Below, one piece after another: positions 35,083-46,434 of a DNA stretch of 64,000 nt. Position 1 is the stretch's first letter. Each line of letters opens with the position of its first letter. The DNA is taken from the NCBI GenBank assembly GCA_022828595.1, contig JAKGHH010000002.1, forward strand, positions 112,232,855-112,296,854. The letters run 5' to 3'. This DNA is from Nelumbo lutea (Eukaryota > Streptophyta > Magnoliopsida > Proteales > Nelumbonaceae). The notes beneath the pieces were generated by a model that was not told the origin of the DNA, did no database searches, and saw only the letters and a list, made by a program, of their open reading frames with translations. Both the position numbers and the translations under genes were made by a program.

Positions 35083-35870
35083 ACATTTATTTTGAAACTA
35101 TTGTTTTGGTTTCAACATTTATCAATAAATAATAAAAAAAGAAACACTTTGATTTATGTGCATGAGGGGTTGCATGAAAATTTTCAATCATTATTGAAAT
35201 GAAATGCTTACTTGGAGCATTCTAAGTTGAGGTGAAAGATAGCTTTATGGGGTGTTACTTGAAAAACCCATGAAATGCCCAACCAACCAACAGAAGATAG
35301 TGAAATATGTGTTTGGTTCCATTTAAGTTTTTACATTCAACGTTTATACTTTATTTGTTTGCAAACCAAAGAAAGGTAATAATTACAACCGTTTGTAACA
35401 ACTAGGCACCAATAGACACCACATCAATATAAGAGTGGAAAAATGCCTAACCGTTGAGGGAAGTTTTAAAAAATAACTTCCCGAAATAGTAGGTGTGCAT
35501 ACCGAATTCGCCTTTCGCTATTCTTGATGCATACGAAAGAGTATAAGAGGAGAACTACTGAAGTGGCGCCTATGTGGCAGCATTTATTAACACCTAGTCG
35601 CCTACGGTTCCAAACACCCTCTAAATTAATGTTTATATGAAAAACGTCCATGAATCAAACACATATTGACATATAGGTTCCACTTACGTTTATTGATGTT
35701 GCCACATAGGCACCCCATCAGCAAATACCTCATTAATTGCATTTATGTGTATTGAAGTTTGCACCTCTCTCGTTTCAAGAAGCTTCGTTTTGGAGCTTAC
35801 TAAAACGGGTAGGCATTTTTTGGCATTTTGCTAATATGGTGCCTAATGGCACCTATGTGTCATAAACGCT
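35083..35870. repeat. Repeat X flanking element B (matches 14742-15426)
   Basis: Continues the interrupted target sequence. It is closely similar to the segment after element A. About 125 bases at roughly 35246-35370 (GGGGTGTTACTTGAAAAACC onward) have no counterpart beside A. It ends GGTGCCTAATGGCACCTATG, TGTCATAAACGCT. Non-coding. Confidence 0.7.
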
Positions 35871-35963
35871 CCCATTAAATGTATTTATCGGTTTTGCAGT
35901 CACACAAGTACAAAATGTAAATGGAACCAAATGCTCACAATGATTAATGAGGTGACATGATTT

Positions 35964-36512
35964 GACCTGTTCATGGGCCAGGTAGCCCAACGGTAAGCCT
36001 GTTCACGGGCCGGGCCGGGTCGGGTTTAGGTTGGGCTTTGTCTCCCCATTAATAGAAAATGTTCAGGCCCGAGCCCAAGCTCGGCCTGACCATCGGGCCT
36101 AGGTCTTGAGCCCAAACCCAGCCCAACTATAAATCTCGAAGCCCAAGCCCGAGCCCTAGCCCAACTAGAAATTTAGAAAAAAAAAGATTTTTCATTTTGA
36201 ATTCAATTAAAAGTTATTTTATTTATACTAAAAGACCTCAAAACCTAAAAAAAATAATGAAATTTCTTATTATTACTTGAAAAAAGAGAGGAAAATATAT
36301 TATAGATATGCTTTTTTATTATATAAAATATATTTTTATTAATATAATACATTATCAAGTCGGGCTCGGGCTCGGGCCGAGTTTTTTTGAGAAAGCTTGA
36401 GCCCGACCCAGAAAATGTCAGGCCCGAGCCCGAGCCTACGGGCTTGAAATCTTGTCCAAGCCTGACTTAGATCGTGCCGGGCCCGTTGGGCTACTCGGCC
36501 CATGAATAGGTC
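35964..36512. mobile_element. TIR element rich in GGCCCGAGCCC words
   Basis: Left end GACCTGTTCATGGGCC, AGGTAGCCCAACGG; right end is its inverse, CGTTGGGCTACTCGGCCCAT, GAATAGGTC. Terminal repeats are at least 30 bases. The interior has repeated GAGCCCGAGCCC words and a 150-base AT-rich core, with no transposase coding. Probably a non-autonomous DNA element; the short copy at 16844-16960 looks like a relative. Confidence 0.75.
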
Positions 36513-36668
36513 TATTCGACAAGCCGACCCGACCCTCAGACGGGCTTGAGCATGAATTTAAGCCCGCAGGCTTGACCTCGGACCTAAAAGCCCGAGCCCG
36601 ACTATTTTGTAGGCCAAGCTCGGGATTTGTTAAAAAAGCCCGGCCCAATCCTGGCTCGGCCCGACCTT
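36513..36668. repeat. Second fragment of the GGCCC-rich element
   Basis: Continues directly from the previous element with AAGCCGACCCGACC, GGGCTTGAG and GCCCGAGCCCGAC words, ending CTCGGCCCGACC. It appears to be part of a second copy inserted next to or within the first. Confidence 0.5.
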
Positions 36669-36756
36669 TGTATATGTTAACCTAAATTCCCAAAGCACCT
36701 AACCCTAACCCTAAATTCTTAAAACTTTTCATTATCATTTCTCATTAGGGGTGACC

Positions 36757-36817
36757 ACGAGCCGAGCTTTTCACGAGCTACTCAAGCTCAACTCGTGAAA
36801 AGCTTGGCTCGGCTCGT
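36757..36817. repeat. Short strong hairpin (foldback repeat)
   Basis: ACGAGCCGAGCTTTTCACGA (36757-36776, plus G) pairs with CTCGTGAAAAGC, TTGGCTCGGCTCGT (36792-36817) across a 14-base loop; arms are about 21 bases with a small bulge. CTCGTGAGGCTCGCGAATCG words continue to 36836. Probably the GC-rich end of a small transposon. Confidence 0.65.
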
Positions 36818-37384
36818 GAGGCTCGCGAATCGGCTCGAATATATATAATATAATATAATAAAAATATTATAATTCTTATTTTTTTAATATCAAACAAAAA
36901 ATATTTTTAGAGGCCAGGAACTCTTCGGGAGGGCTGATTTCCCCAAAAAAGCAAAGCTAGCTCTTTGCAAGTGTAGCAGGTCCACCACCCAACCTCTCTC
37001 TCTCTCTGCTCAATGAAAAGATGATAGCCACCTCGAAATGATTTGGGTTTGAAATTCTTTTCTTGAGGCGCACCCACTTCCATATGGTCAAAGCCCATCT
37101 TCTCTCAAGTCAAGGAGAGCTTTTCCCTCTTCCTTATTAAAGAAAACTTCATTGAATCTTGCCCTAGTTTACGTGAACACAACTTGTAAGCATCCCCCAT
37201 TTCGAGCAGACTTCATCTAACTTTTACTCACAAAGGGAACTGATCTTTGCTGGGTTTTGTTGTTATGAATCTTAATTTATTGTTCCAACAACTTTTATTG
37301 AGGAGAGCAATCCTTAGACGGTGGGAGATGAACTTTGAGAGGCCAAATGGGTGGATAGGGGCCAATGGGCTACATTGCTTGGAC

Positions 37385-37750
37385 TTGGTGGAATGATAAT
37401 AGAGTCTCCGGCTAATTAGAGTGAAAACGTGGGTGGGTTTGAATCTGAGGGTGACTCTAATTGGTTCCAAAATTAGGTCATTGTCGGCTTGTTCAGTCCA
37501 TCCAGCCCAGGAGACGGGACCAGCTTTGGGTAATGGGCCTTTGTTAGGCCAGACGGGTGGGCCTTGCAGTACGGGTGGACAAAGGCGAATATGGGTCATT
37601 GGTTGGTGGAATGATGAAATCTCGGGGTGATTAGCGTTAAATCGTTGGGGTTAAATAATTAGGTCATTGTCTGCTTGTCCAGTCCATCCAGCCCAAGAGA
37701 CGGGACCAGCCTTGTGTGATGGGCCTTTATTAGGCCAAATGGGTGGGCCT
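37385..37750. repeat. Imperfect tandem duplication
   Basis: A 95-base core at 37471-37565 (AATTAGGTCATTGTCGGCTT to ACGGGTGGGCC) recurs at 37657-37750 with about 10% changes. Upstream parts (GGTGGAATGAT) also match, offset by 218, so the second unit has lost about 32 bases. Non-coding. Confidence 0.8.
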
Positions 37751-37947
37751 GGAAATTTTAGTGGCTCATTGATATGGTCTGTACGAGTGAAGACCAAAGA
37801 CTGAAAAAGGGTAAAAGATGTGGATGACGTTTCTCAATTTCTCATTTCTCAAACCGTGAGAACAAAATAAATTTACCAAAAATAATAGTGAAGCGTGGGA
37901 ATAAGAAAGTGAGATTCGACATAATTTCAACTTTTTGGCAACGAAAC

Positions 37948-38019
37948 CGCCCCAAGTAAGGGTTGAACCTACGAATTTCTGCTTAGAAACAGACACTCTA
38001 TCCACTGACCTACAAGCGC
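37948..38019 (-). pseudogene. tRNA-Arg(CCT)-like pseudogene
   Basis: On the minus strand: GCGCTTGTAGGTCAGTGGAT (box A region), AGAGTGTCTGTTTCTAAGCA, GAAATTCGTAGGTTCAACCC (box B region), then TTACTTGGGGC. The D-arm, anticodon arm and T-arm can be drawn. The anticodon loop is TTCTAA, six bases, where plant tRNA-Arg(CCT) has TTCCTAA; one C is missing. The 3' acceptor strand no longer pairs well with the 5' strand. So it is a decayed tRNA copy. Confidence 0.72.
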
Positions 38020-38149
38020 CATTAACATTAAATTTCATTATAATATTATATATAGATATGATATATGAAAAATGTCTGATAAATCAACCAGAATAATAAG
38101 AGTGATAGCTGATCAGGTGTTATTTATCAGAATTCATGGATGGGAGATC

Positions 38150-38308
38150 GGCTTCAGTCAGTGCAAGGCCCGTTCGATCACTGTTCGAATAGCTTTTACA
38201 GCCTTGCATCGGAAACATCTCTATACTTCTATGTTTTATTTCATGAGGAGATATTTTCAATGTAAGGCTATGATGGTTATTTGAACGGGCTTTGCACTGA
38301 CTGAATCC
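38150..38308. mobile_element. Foldback MITE with 12-base flanking direct repeats
   Basis: Left arm GGCTTCAGTCAGTGCAAGGC, CCGTTC; right arm GAACGGGC, TTTGCACTGACTGAATCC. The arms remain similar inward for about 80 bases (ACAGCCTTGCATCGGAAACA facing its inverse). A perfect 12-mer, TTCATGGATGGG, lies on both sides at 38133-38144 and 38313-38324. Long arms and a 9-12 base duplication suggest a Mutator-like MITE. Confidence 0.75.
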
Positions 38309-40009
38309 CCTTTTCATGGATGGGTTTTGATTGGTCAAAACTCTTTCAATACCATATCTTTCCCGCATCATAAATTTTCCCCTATTTATTATGTTGCCGG
38401 TTGATTGGTTGTAAGTTTTTCAGTTATCATGTCTTTCTGGCATCAAAATCGAACCCTATTATCTCACTCTGAATCTTTTACTTTTGATTCCTATGTAAAT
38501 AGTGTTTTTGATTCTTGGAACCATTTTGAAGCTACTACCCCTATAACCCTTGAGGGCTTCTATAAATTAAAACGGCTCTCTTTTCAGTTATACAAGGGAA
38601 TAAAGTTATTGGGTCAAGAAGCTCTGTATGTGCTATCTTACTGCAATATTATCTCTAGAGTGAACCCATAAAAAAAAAGTTATCTTTATGTACTTTTTAT
38701 TATTCAATTCTGTTTTTTTCTATTCACCAAACATATGGTGCTAAGTGTTAGATCTGGATCCAGTCTACCCCTCCTAGTGGGGACCGTTATTGGGTAAGTA
38801 ATGGCCTTTTTTAAGCATTCAACATGATTCTAATTTACAGTCATGCGTCCTTAAGGCTGTTTTTAATTTGTTTCTTCCTACAATGGATGTAAGATTTTCA
38901 ACAATAAAATATTTCAGATATTATTATCTGTGTTTTGAATGTGGAAGGGACATCAAACCAAAAGAGCCATGGTTTGACCAGTTTGATCATGCTTCAACCA
39001 GTTTGACTGTTAATAACATAAATAAGTCATTTAAATCTTAGAAGTTGAAAATAAAAATGTGAGAGGTTTCTGATTCAACTGAAAAGTTCACACACCTTCC
39101 AATTGGTTTGGACGCAAATGGCAAAGAAAACAAAGTTCTCACCATAAAATTGAATGGGAATAAATATAACTCAATAATTGTAGATAATGGTGGAATAAAT
39201 CCCATCCAATGGTTAGAAGTACTTTGATCATCTGGTGTTTGGCTTGATTCTATGAACTTATTTACAATGGGCACAACCCCATAAGAGATGTGGAGAAGTT
39301 CTTATTCCCATAAAGCTTTTAGTCTCATATTGGTAGGTTTAAGAAGACAAATTTAATTTATAATGTATTTTCTCCTCTTTTACCCAAACCTACTTTTCAA
39401 TAATGGCTTCCCATTGTTTGGAGGTACAATAATAGAGAAAAAAGTCCAAGAATTTGCAAAAGGTAAATATGAAAAAGCAAAGTTCATTTTCCATGCATTT
39501 ACTGATTTTTCATTCATATTCCCTTTGAATATTCATCCATTCAAGTTTTTTCTTGGAAAATTTACAAGGCAGTACCCTATAAATTGGGGGTAGCACACTT
39601 AAAGGCCTCAGTTTTCACTTTTCACTTGCCACAGCTAGGTATCTTCTACTTTCTTCAGAAATCAGCACTCAACTCCAACAGTTAGCATTTCATCAGTCAT
39701 CTTGTGCATGTGATGTCATGTGCACCATGAAAATTTTTAAAATCTCAAAACTATCCTGTACATATTTTATGAAATTGTTTTGCCCTCTCCTTTATTAAGT
39801 CTCCAAAACCCTACTTCTTAACCCTTTCTTTCCCATTTTCTTCTTCAAAGCTAAACAATCAGGGCGTTGAAGCAACACAACGATTATGCAATAACCATCT
39901 CCATTTCTGTCATTTTATAATTTTATTATCTCAGCTGCTCAAACTGTGAATGGGTATTTCAGTAAATTTGTCACTCACTGTGACGTCGGTTAGTGGACTA
40001 GGACCTGTG
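38309..40009. other. Intergenic sequence with a possible LINE fragment
   Basis: One open frame at 38405-38671 (plus) has a segment, VNSVFDSWNHFEATTPITLE then GFYKLKRLSFQLYKG, recalling the linker between endonuclease and RT in plant L1 ORF2. The match is weak. The rest is AT-rich with no gene recognised. Confidence 0.35.
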
Positions 40010-40079
40010 TTTCTTTTTGTCAAAAAAAGGGGAAGCAGCTTCATATATATTACTTCATAGGTAATACCTAAACAGTATC

Positions 40080-43000
40080 AATCTGGCTAGGATTGTAGTT
40101 TATGATCGCTCGACCTTTACAGGCAGAATAAGCAAGTGTGTGAGCAGTTCTGTTAAAATTTCTATTTACATGAATAAAAAATATATTTGCAAAAAAAGAG
40201 GTAAGCTTTTTGAGCTTTGGCCAGTGCAGCTGCTCGATCCATTCTGTTGGTGATCCTTTGCTACCCAGAAAATGTACTAACTTCTCAGAGTCGCTATATA
40301 TATGTAGATTTCTTTGTCAGTTAAGGTAGAAGCTGCTTCGAGACCTGCTATCAAAGCTTTTATCTCTGAATCATAGCTTGAGACTGTCCAGCATGGTCTC
40401 CCTTCAGAAATGGTTTCACCTGAAGCTCGCTTGAAGATGAAACTTCTTCCTGCAGTTCCTGTGAGAGGGTCAAAAGAGCCATCAACCTGCAGTACGTTTT
40501 GCATGAGGTTCAAGCAGCAATACAGATATTGTTGATATGAGGGAAGATGTCCTGCTGGTAGCTTTGTAAGCGATTTAGCAGGTCGAGAGGGCTCATCAAA
40601 GTGTTTTTAAACACTAGATTGTTGCGAGCCTTCCATATCAGGTATAGAGTTGTGTTGACTGTGCAGAAAAGGGAGGATGTCATAGAGAGATGTTGCAGTG
40701 TTTCTGTAGCTTGTTTACAGAAGGAACAGATTTGTTCTTTTGGTTGCAGCCACTCGGTGCACTTGTCTTTTGTTAACATCCCTTCCCATACGAATTTCCA
40801 CATGAAAATTTTTATTCTTGGAAGGATGTTTTGCTTCCAAAGGAATTTCCAGTCAAAGAAAGGTGATGATCATCCTGCTGCCAAGAAATCTGTCAGAAAT
40901 CTGTACATTGAGCTCACAGTGAAATTCCCTTTTGGCGTCTTTAACCATATCGGGACATCAGTATCCAAGGAGAGGTTTGGATTTAAGTCCTTAACATGTG
41001 AGATATGGTTAGCATCTAGCCTGTCGTCTAGAATTTGTAGGTTCCATGTGCCATCAATGTTTAGCAGATCTGTGACTTTGAGCTCCATATACTGTGAAGA
41101 TCCATTTCTGTTTGTCATTGGAGTTCTTATCAAAGTTGAATCCATGGATCGTTGAAGACCTCTATATTCGTGCCATCCTTGATTAGCCAGAGCATGTTTT
41201 TCTTCAGTCACGGTATAATTTTCTGAACTTGTTTCCACCAAAAAGAGCTGTTTTGCTTTATCCCAGCTCTGAGCAGGCTTGTGTTTTGGAAATATTTGCC
41301 CTTATGGCCTGACTCCAAAGGTTGTTAGGATTTTGTAACAGCCTCCATACTTGTTTACTGAAAAGTGCTTTATTCATCTGGCATCTCTGCCTAAAACCTA
41401 GACCTCCTTGGGCTTTTGGTGAGCATAACTTTGACCAGGCTATCGAATGTTTACTCTTTTTATTGGAATTACTCCACCAGTAGTCCCGAATATGTTTTTC
41501 TAGGGTGTTATGGATTGTCTTTGGCAAAATGGTGGTCTGCATGGGGTAGATTGATACTGATTGCGCCACTTCTTTTATTAGGGTGGTCTTCCCTGATTGT
41601 GAGAGAAGTTTTGAGCTCCACGTGTTTACTTTTGATTTGAATTTTTCTACCCGTTATTGATGTGCGGAGACTTTTCATTCCTTTGTGCCAATCCTAATGC
41701 CCAAGTATTTTGAGCCTGTCATGGGTTTCCTAGCTCGTAGGATTGTTGAGATGAATTTCTGATGATGCCTTGCCACATTACTGCTAAACATGATGGATGA
41801 CTTTCCATGATTTATGCTCTGGCCAGATAGTGACTCGAAAGTTTTGAGAATTTTTAGTAGTGTTTGGACTTGTGGTAAATCTGCTTGAAAAAAGAGAACA
41901 ACAACATCTGCAAATAGCAGATGTGTGATTTCGGGCCCATTCCTACTCAGTTTTATGACTTTGGCTCCCCCATTCATGTTTGCTTGATCAAGAAGTTGAT
42001 TGAGGACTTCCATGCCAGTTATGAAGAGGTAGAGTGACAAGGAATCTCCCTGCCTTAGCCCTCTACTCAGAGAGAAATGTTCAAAAGCTTCTCTTCCTAT
42101 TTTAATGGAGTAGGTGGGGGTAGAAATGCATTGGTATATGAGGTTAAACCATTTTGATGGAAAGTTCATTTTTTCCAAGACAGTTTTCAAAAACTGCCAC
42201 CCCATTCTATCAAAAGCCTTGGACATGATGAGCTTGACAGCCGCATAGCCTTTCCCTTTTTTTTTGTGACCTTAGGAGATGAATGATTTCTCTCATTAAG
42301 AGTATATTGTCTATTATCTACCTATTTTTTGAGAAAACCCGCTTGTGTTGGTGAAATGAGATCTTGTAGTAGAGGTTGCATCCGATTTACCATCCACTTG
42401 GAAATGATTTTGTAGATGACATTACACAAGCTGATTGGCCTATAATGAGCCGCATTTGATGGAGCATTGTTTTTTGGGATGAAAACTAGGTTTGTATTGT
42501 TTATTTCTTTGGGTAAGCGCTTTGATAGGAAAAATTCCTTTACTTTTGGTAGAAGTAAGCTGTGAAACCATCAGGACCTGTTACTTTGTGAGGCTTTATT
42601 TGTCGCACTGTGTTGAGGATTTCTTCCTCTATTGGCTTTAGTAGGAGAGATTCTATCTGATTTGGTTTCAGGCACGGGAAGGTTAGGTGATCAATAGAGC
42701 TGGGGTCAAAATCTTCTGGTATGTCCCCTGTTTGTAGTATGGATTATAGAAGAAGCTTTGAGATACTCCTTTTTTTCATGCACCCATGCTTCATCTGATT
42801 TTTGTAGCCATAGATTTGTATTTTTCGAGTTTTTTCTTTTTGTTGCTTGATGGAAATATTTTGTATTTTTATCTTCCTCTTTGAGCCAAAGCTCTCTGAA
42901 TTTCAATCTCCACAGTTATTCTTCTTTTGAAGCTAGTAGTGATATTGGCTCTATAAAGAATTTAACTCTTCCACTTGTCCAGTAGAGTTGTAAGTCATTT

Positions 43001-43917
43001 GAACACTGGATATTTTGTGGGTTAGCCTTTGTGGATGGTCTTTGATATTTCCAAAATTCTCTTTGTTCCATATTTTCAAGGTTTATTTGCATTCCTTGAG
43101 CTTTTGTCACCCTGAAGCCCTAGCTTCCTTGAATAGGTTTAGACCAAGTTTCTTCAATGACAAAAGAGCAATCTGGGTGTTCAGACCAGAATGGAAGAAA
43201 ATGAAATTTTGATAAAAAGGATGATTGGGCATGGGAAGTGTTTAGCTTGATTGGAGCATGATCTAAAGAAATGATTGGGAGGTGGGAGAGAATTGCATTT
43301 GGGAACAATCTTACCTAGTCTATAGAGACTAAGGCTCTATCCAATCTTTCCAGAACCTTCTTATGTCCCGTTTGTCCATTTGTCCTTGTGAAAGGAGGTC
43401 CAGAGAAGTCCAAGTCCACTAATTGGTGTATTGAGATCAGCTCATGCAAGGATTTGGACAGCTTTGGTGATGCATTTCTGAAGTTTTTTTGGTCATGTAA
43501 TTGGTAGATGTCATTCAGGTCTCCTAAAAGAAGTCAGGGATGCTGCATTTGAGACATCAACGTCTATATTTGTTTCTAAAGGAGATTCCTATGGCTTTTC
43601 CGTGGGTGTCCATAGAAGAGTAAGAGACTGGTGGAGCATTCTCTACTGTGATGGATTAAATGTCTACTAATTGAGATAACACTGATTTGAAAACTGTTTG
43701 ACCAGCCACACAAGAGGCCTCCTGATTGTCCTTGAGCTTCAAAGAACACTGAGTTTTGTAAGTGCATGTTGTTAATTAGGTCCTCACTTTTTTGTTTTGT
43801 CAGTCTAGTTTCACTTAGGAAGATTAGGTTGGGTCTTTCAGTGGCGTACAAGCTTTGAAGATGTCTAACTTTTTTGGAGCCATTTGCTCCTCTTACGTTC
43901 CATTCTAGAATAATCAT
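40080..43917 (-). pseudogene. ORF2 (EN-RT-RNase H) of LINE 1, decayed
   Basis: Starts MIILEWNVRGANGSKKVRHL, then NLIFLSETRL (catalytic E present), the AP-endonuclease N-terminus. RT blocks: SKAFDRMGWQFLKTVLEKM, REAFEHFSLSRGLRQGDSLS, and HLLFADVVVLFF, where the second aspartate of F-A-D-D is V. Next GKSSIMFSSNV and KYLGIRIG, then a zinc region (LQPKEQICSFCKQATETLQH). RNase H: VDGSFDPLTG, YDSEIKALIAGLEAAST, then VNRNFNRTAHTLAYSAC near 40130. Premature stops and frame changes lie between blocks. The role was target-primed reverse transcription; this copy is inactive. Confidence 0.85.
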
Positions 43918-43956
43918 TGTAAAAAGTAGTGCATAGAGAAAATAACTTATCTTGAA

Positions 43957-45370
43957 CTAAGAACTGAAAAGAAATAAAGAAAGTACCTGTTGATAATGTG
44001 GCACGGTGTTGTGAGCGAGTAAGAGAGTGTCGTAGTGAGAATTTAAGGCTATCAGATCAGTCATGTATTGGTCTATTGCAAGGTTCTCCATGGTTGTGGA
44101 TTGATACTGTAACGAAGCTACTACTGGAAACCGTGTGTCCACCGTAAGGTTGAGGAATTGATCCATTGTGAAATTGTCAAGCTCTTTCAAATGATCCTTT
44201 CTTATTTCCGCATTAGTATTGTCGAAACCCACTTTGTCATCTGTCAAGAATCCTGGGTGGAGTTGTGAGATTTGGCCTTTGTCGATTATCATTAGCTGTT
44301 TTGTATTCGAATCTGTGAAGTACTTAAATGGAGGCCCACGCTTCCTCTTGCCCACTGCCATATTGTAAACCCCGAGGCGGCCAGATTTCATTAGATAATA
44401 AGTAACTTGGCAACCTCCCGAAACTTGCCGAAAAGAAACCTTGCTAGATGGCTCTGTTAGAGTCCCTTCGGCTGGCTTGTGGCGGGGTTCCGCATGAAAC
44501 ATACGTGGCTTGGATGAACTTGCATGACCAACACCTGTCAAGACAGACTTCCCATTGGCTTTTGCATGCATCGAGTTATTTTGACTCGGGGTGCTTGAAC
44601 CGAGTTGAGTGTGAGACTCGGAGTGAGTGTACAACTCGGCATTGTTGTTTTGTTGGTGTCCTTCGCCGGAGATGTTGAGGCATCTGCGCTTGTGAGGACA
44701 TCGGTCTTCATCTTTAGTGTCTTCATCTGAGCCATGGTCACCATGCCTAGTTTTACCTGATTCTGGAGCATGCAGTTGAGTAGAAAAAGTTGGTATTTTA
44801 AGCGGCACACCTTGCCTGTGTTCCACTCTTAACCAGTCTCCCAGGTAGTTGACTGTGCGATTCTCCAGTAAAGCCTTGTAATTGTTGATTGTTTGGTCCC
44901 TTCGTTTGTAGTTGTACCAGACGTGCCCCACTAATTCACAGTTTGCACAAACCCGTGGTAGCTGCTCATAGCAGTAGCGAAGCCAGATAGGTTTCCTTGA
45001 GAAAATGATGAAGCAACTGTATAGAGAGGTTCATAGATTGATGATGATCTTCTTTCGGACATAGAGTCCATGGATGAGATGACCGGAGCAGATTTTTTCT
45101 TGATCTGGTATAACTTTTTCCTGCAAATTTTGCCAAAAAAACAGATCCTTGTATCCTCTACCATGCTTCGCGGGATCATGTGAATCTGCAACCAGACTCG
45201 CTGAGACCAAACTTTCTTGACTGCTCTAGTAGTAGAGTCTGACCATTCTTCGAGCAATATCCAACTAGACTTATAGAACCACGGTTCCTCCTTCCAAACG
45301 GTCCTCCTTCCAATGCAGTTATTTTGTCTGCAAGTTGCTCGAAGATGAATTCAATGTTGCCGTTATCAAT
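43957..45370 (-). pseudogene. ORF1 (DUF4283-like, CCHC) of LINE 1, decayed
   Basis: A DUF4283-like nucleic-acid-binding region is readable as EEEPWFYKSSWILLEEWSDS, then KVWSQRVWLQIHMIPRSMV and RICFFGKICRK. A frameshift follows. In the next frame comes a zinc knuckle, CANCELVGHVWYN, whose last cysteine is lost, then YLGDWLRVE. The remaining 300 residues to 43957 stay open and are low in recognisable motifs. Family role: RNA binding in the LINE ribonucleoprotein. Confidence 0.75.
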
Positions 45371-45422
45371 AAATTTGATTGAAACTGAAGTGTGAATATT
45401 CCATAGTTCTTTAATATTCCAT

Positions 45423-45498
45423 AGTTAATAGAGTTACGATAAATACCATCTGATAAATTTTGATAAATACCATCTGATTAGTTAATAGAGTTACGATA
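45423..45498. repeat. Short nested direct repeats
   Basis: AGTTAATAGAGTTACGAT occurs near 45423 and again near 45480; GATAAATACCATCTGAT occurs near 45438 and 45462. A small local duplication just upstream of LINE 1. Confidence 0.75.
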
Positions 45499-45670
45499 TC
45501 AGTTGATTGGTTACAAGTGTTTCAGATTGAGGGGAGAGATTTTTTCTAAATGAAATGTTTTCGAGAACTATGAGTTGATTGATACAAACTGTTATTTTTT
45601 ACTTAAAATATCAAATTTGATGATTCAATCATAAATAACATGATGAAGTAAAACACCTGAGTCAATCAAG

Positions 45671-45815
45671 AGGTGGCTCAGTTGGTATGCTAGCTGATTC
45701 ATTTCAGCGGTAATAGGAATTTGAATCCACTACAATCAAATTTGGAGAGTGATGGCTTAGTTGGTACGTTAACTGAATAGTCCCACAGGAGGTGCAAATT
45801 CAAGTCCCACTACCT
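45671..45815 (+). mobile_element. Dimeric tRNA-related SINE-like sequence
   Basis: Two tRNA-like heads in tandem. The first has GGTGGCTCAGTTGGTATGC (box A) and GGAATTTGAATCCAC (box B). The second has GATGGCTTAGTTGGTACG and GCAAATTCAAGTCCCAC. The end runs into TTATTATCATTATTTTT and then an ACCGG element. Target repeats were not identified. Confidence 0.6.
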
Positions 45816-45835
45816 TCGAGAGTTATTATCATTAT

Positions 45836-46110
45836 TTTTAAAACCGAATCGGTCAGGGGTCCGGTACAGGGTCAAACGGTCCGACCATTCGAATCAAATG
45901 CTCAGTCTGTTTTAACAAAAATAAAAAAATAAATAAAAAAATATAAACGGTCAAAACCGTTTGAACGGTTAATCGTCCGGTTAAGCAGTTTACTGACCAA
46001 AATCAACGATTTTGGGAGGAAATCCAGTTTTTGGAGAAAATGAAACCGGTCATCTGACCGATTTCTGGTTTTTCTGGTCCGACCATCCGGTCTAGTCCGA
46101 TTTTGAAAAC
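45836..46110. mobile_element. ACCGG-rich non-autonomous element, copy 1
   Basis: TTTTTAAAACCGAATCGGTC at one end and GGTCTAGTCCGATTTTGAAA at the other, with an A-rich centre (TAAAAAAATAAATAAAA). No coding. Dense in AACCGGT-like words. It forms an inverted pair with copy 2, which starts 36 bases later. Confidence 0.7.
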
Positions 46111-46145
46111 CATGGTTGTTATTTACTAGTGTTGTGTAGCCCACT

Positions 46146-46434
46146 GTTTTTAAAATCGGACCGGACCAGACGGTCAGACTGGAAAAACCGGGAATTAGTC
46201 ACTTGACCGGTTCCGTTTTCCTCCAAAACTGCTTTTTCCCTCAAAACCGTTGATTTTGGTCAGCAAACCGCTGAACTGGCTAGTTAACCATTTGAACGGT
46301 TTTGACTGTTTTGCAATTTTCTTAATTTTTTTTAAATTTTTTATTTTTTTGTCATAATGGACAAGCCATTCGGATCGAATGGTCAGACCATTTGAACCGG
46401 TAACCGGACCCCTGACCGGTTCGTTTTTAAAAAC
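46146..46434. mobile_element. ACCGG-rich non-autonomous element, copy 2 (inverted)
   Basis: Opposite orientation to copy 1: GTTTTTAAAATCGGACCGGA to CCCTGACCGGTTCG, TTTTTAAAAACC. The T-rich centre corresponds to the A-rich centre of copy 1. Both ends carry imperfect TTTTTAAAA-C-GG terminal inverted repeats. Confidence 0.7.

Larger units (their letters stand above)
40010..45380 (-). mobile_element. L1-type LINE 1 (decayed, near full length)
   Basis: On the minus strand: ORF1 with a DUF4283-like domain and zinc knuckle, then ORF2 with AP endonuclease, RT, a zf-RVT region and RNase H. The 3' end is near 40010-40020, where the minus strand reads ACAAAAAGAAA. No clear target duplication was found. 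The reading frames have stops and frameshifts. Domain order is that of plant L1 elements with a C-terminal RNase H. Confidence 0.88.
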
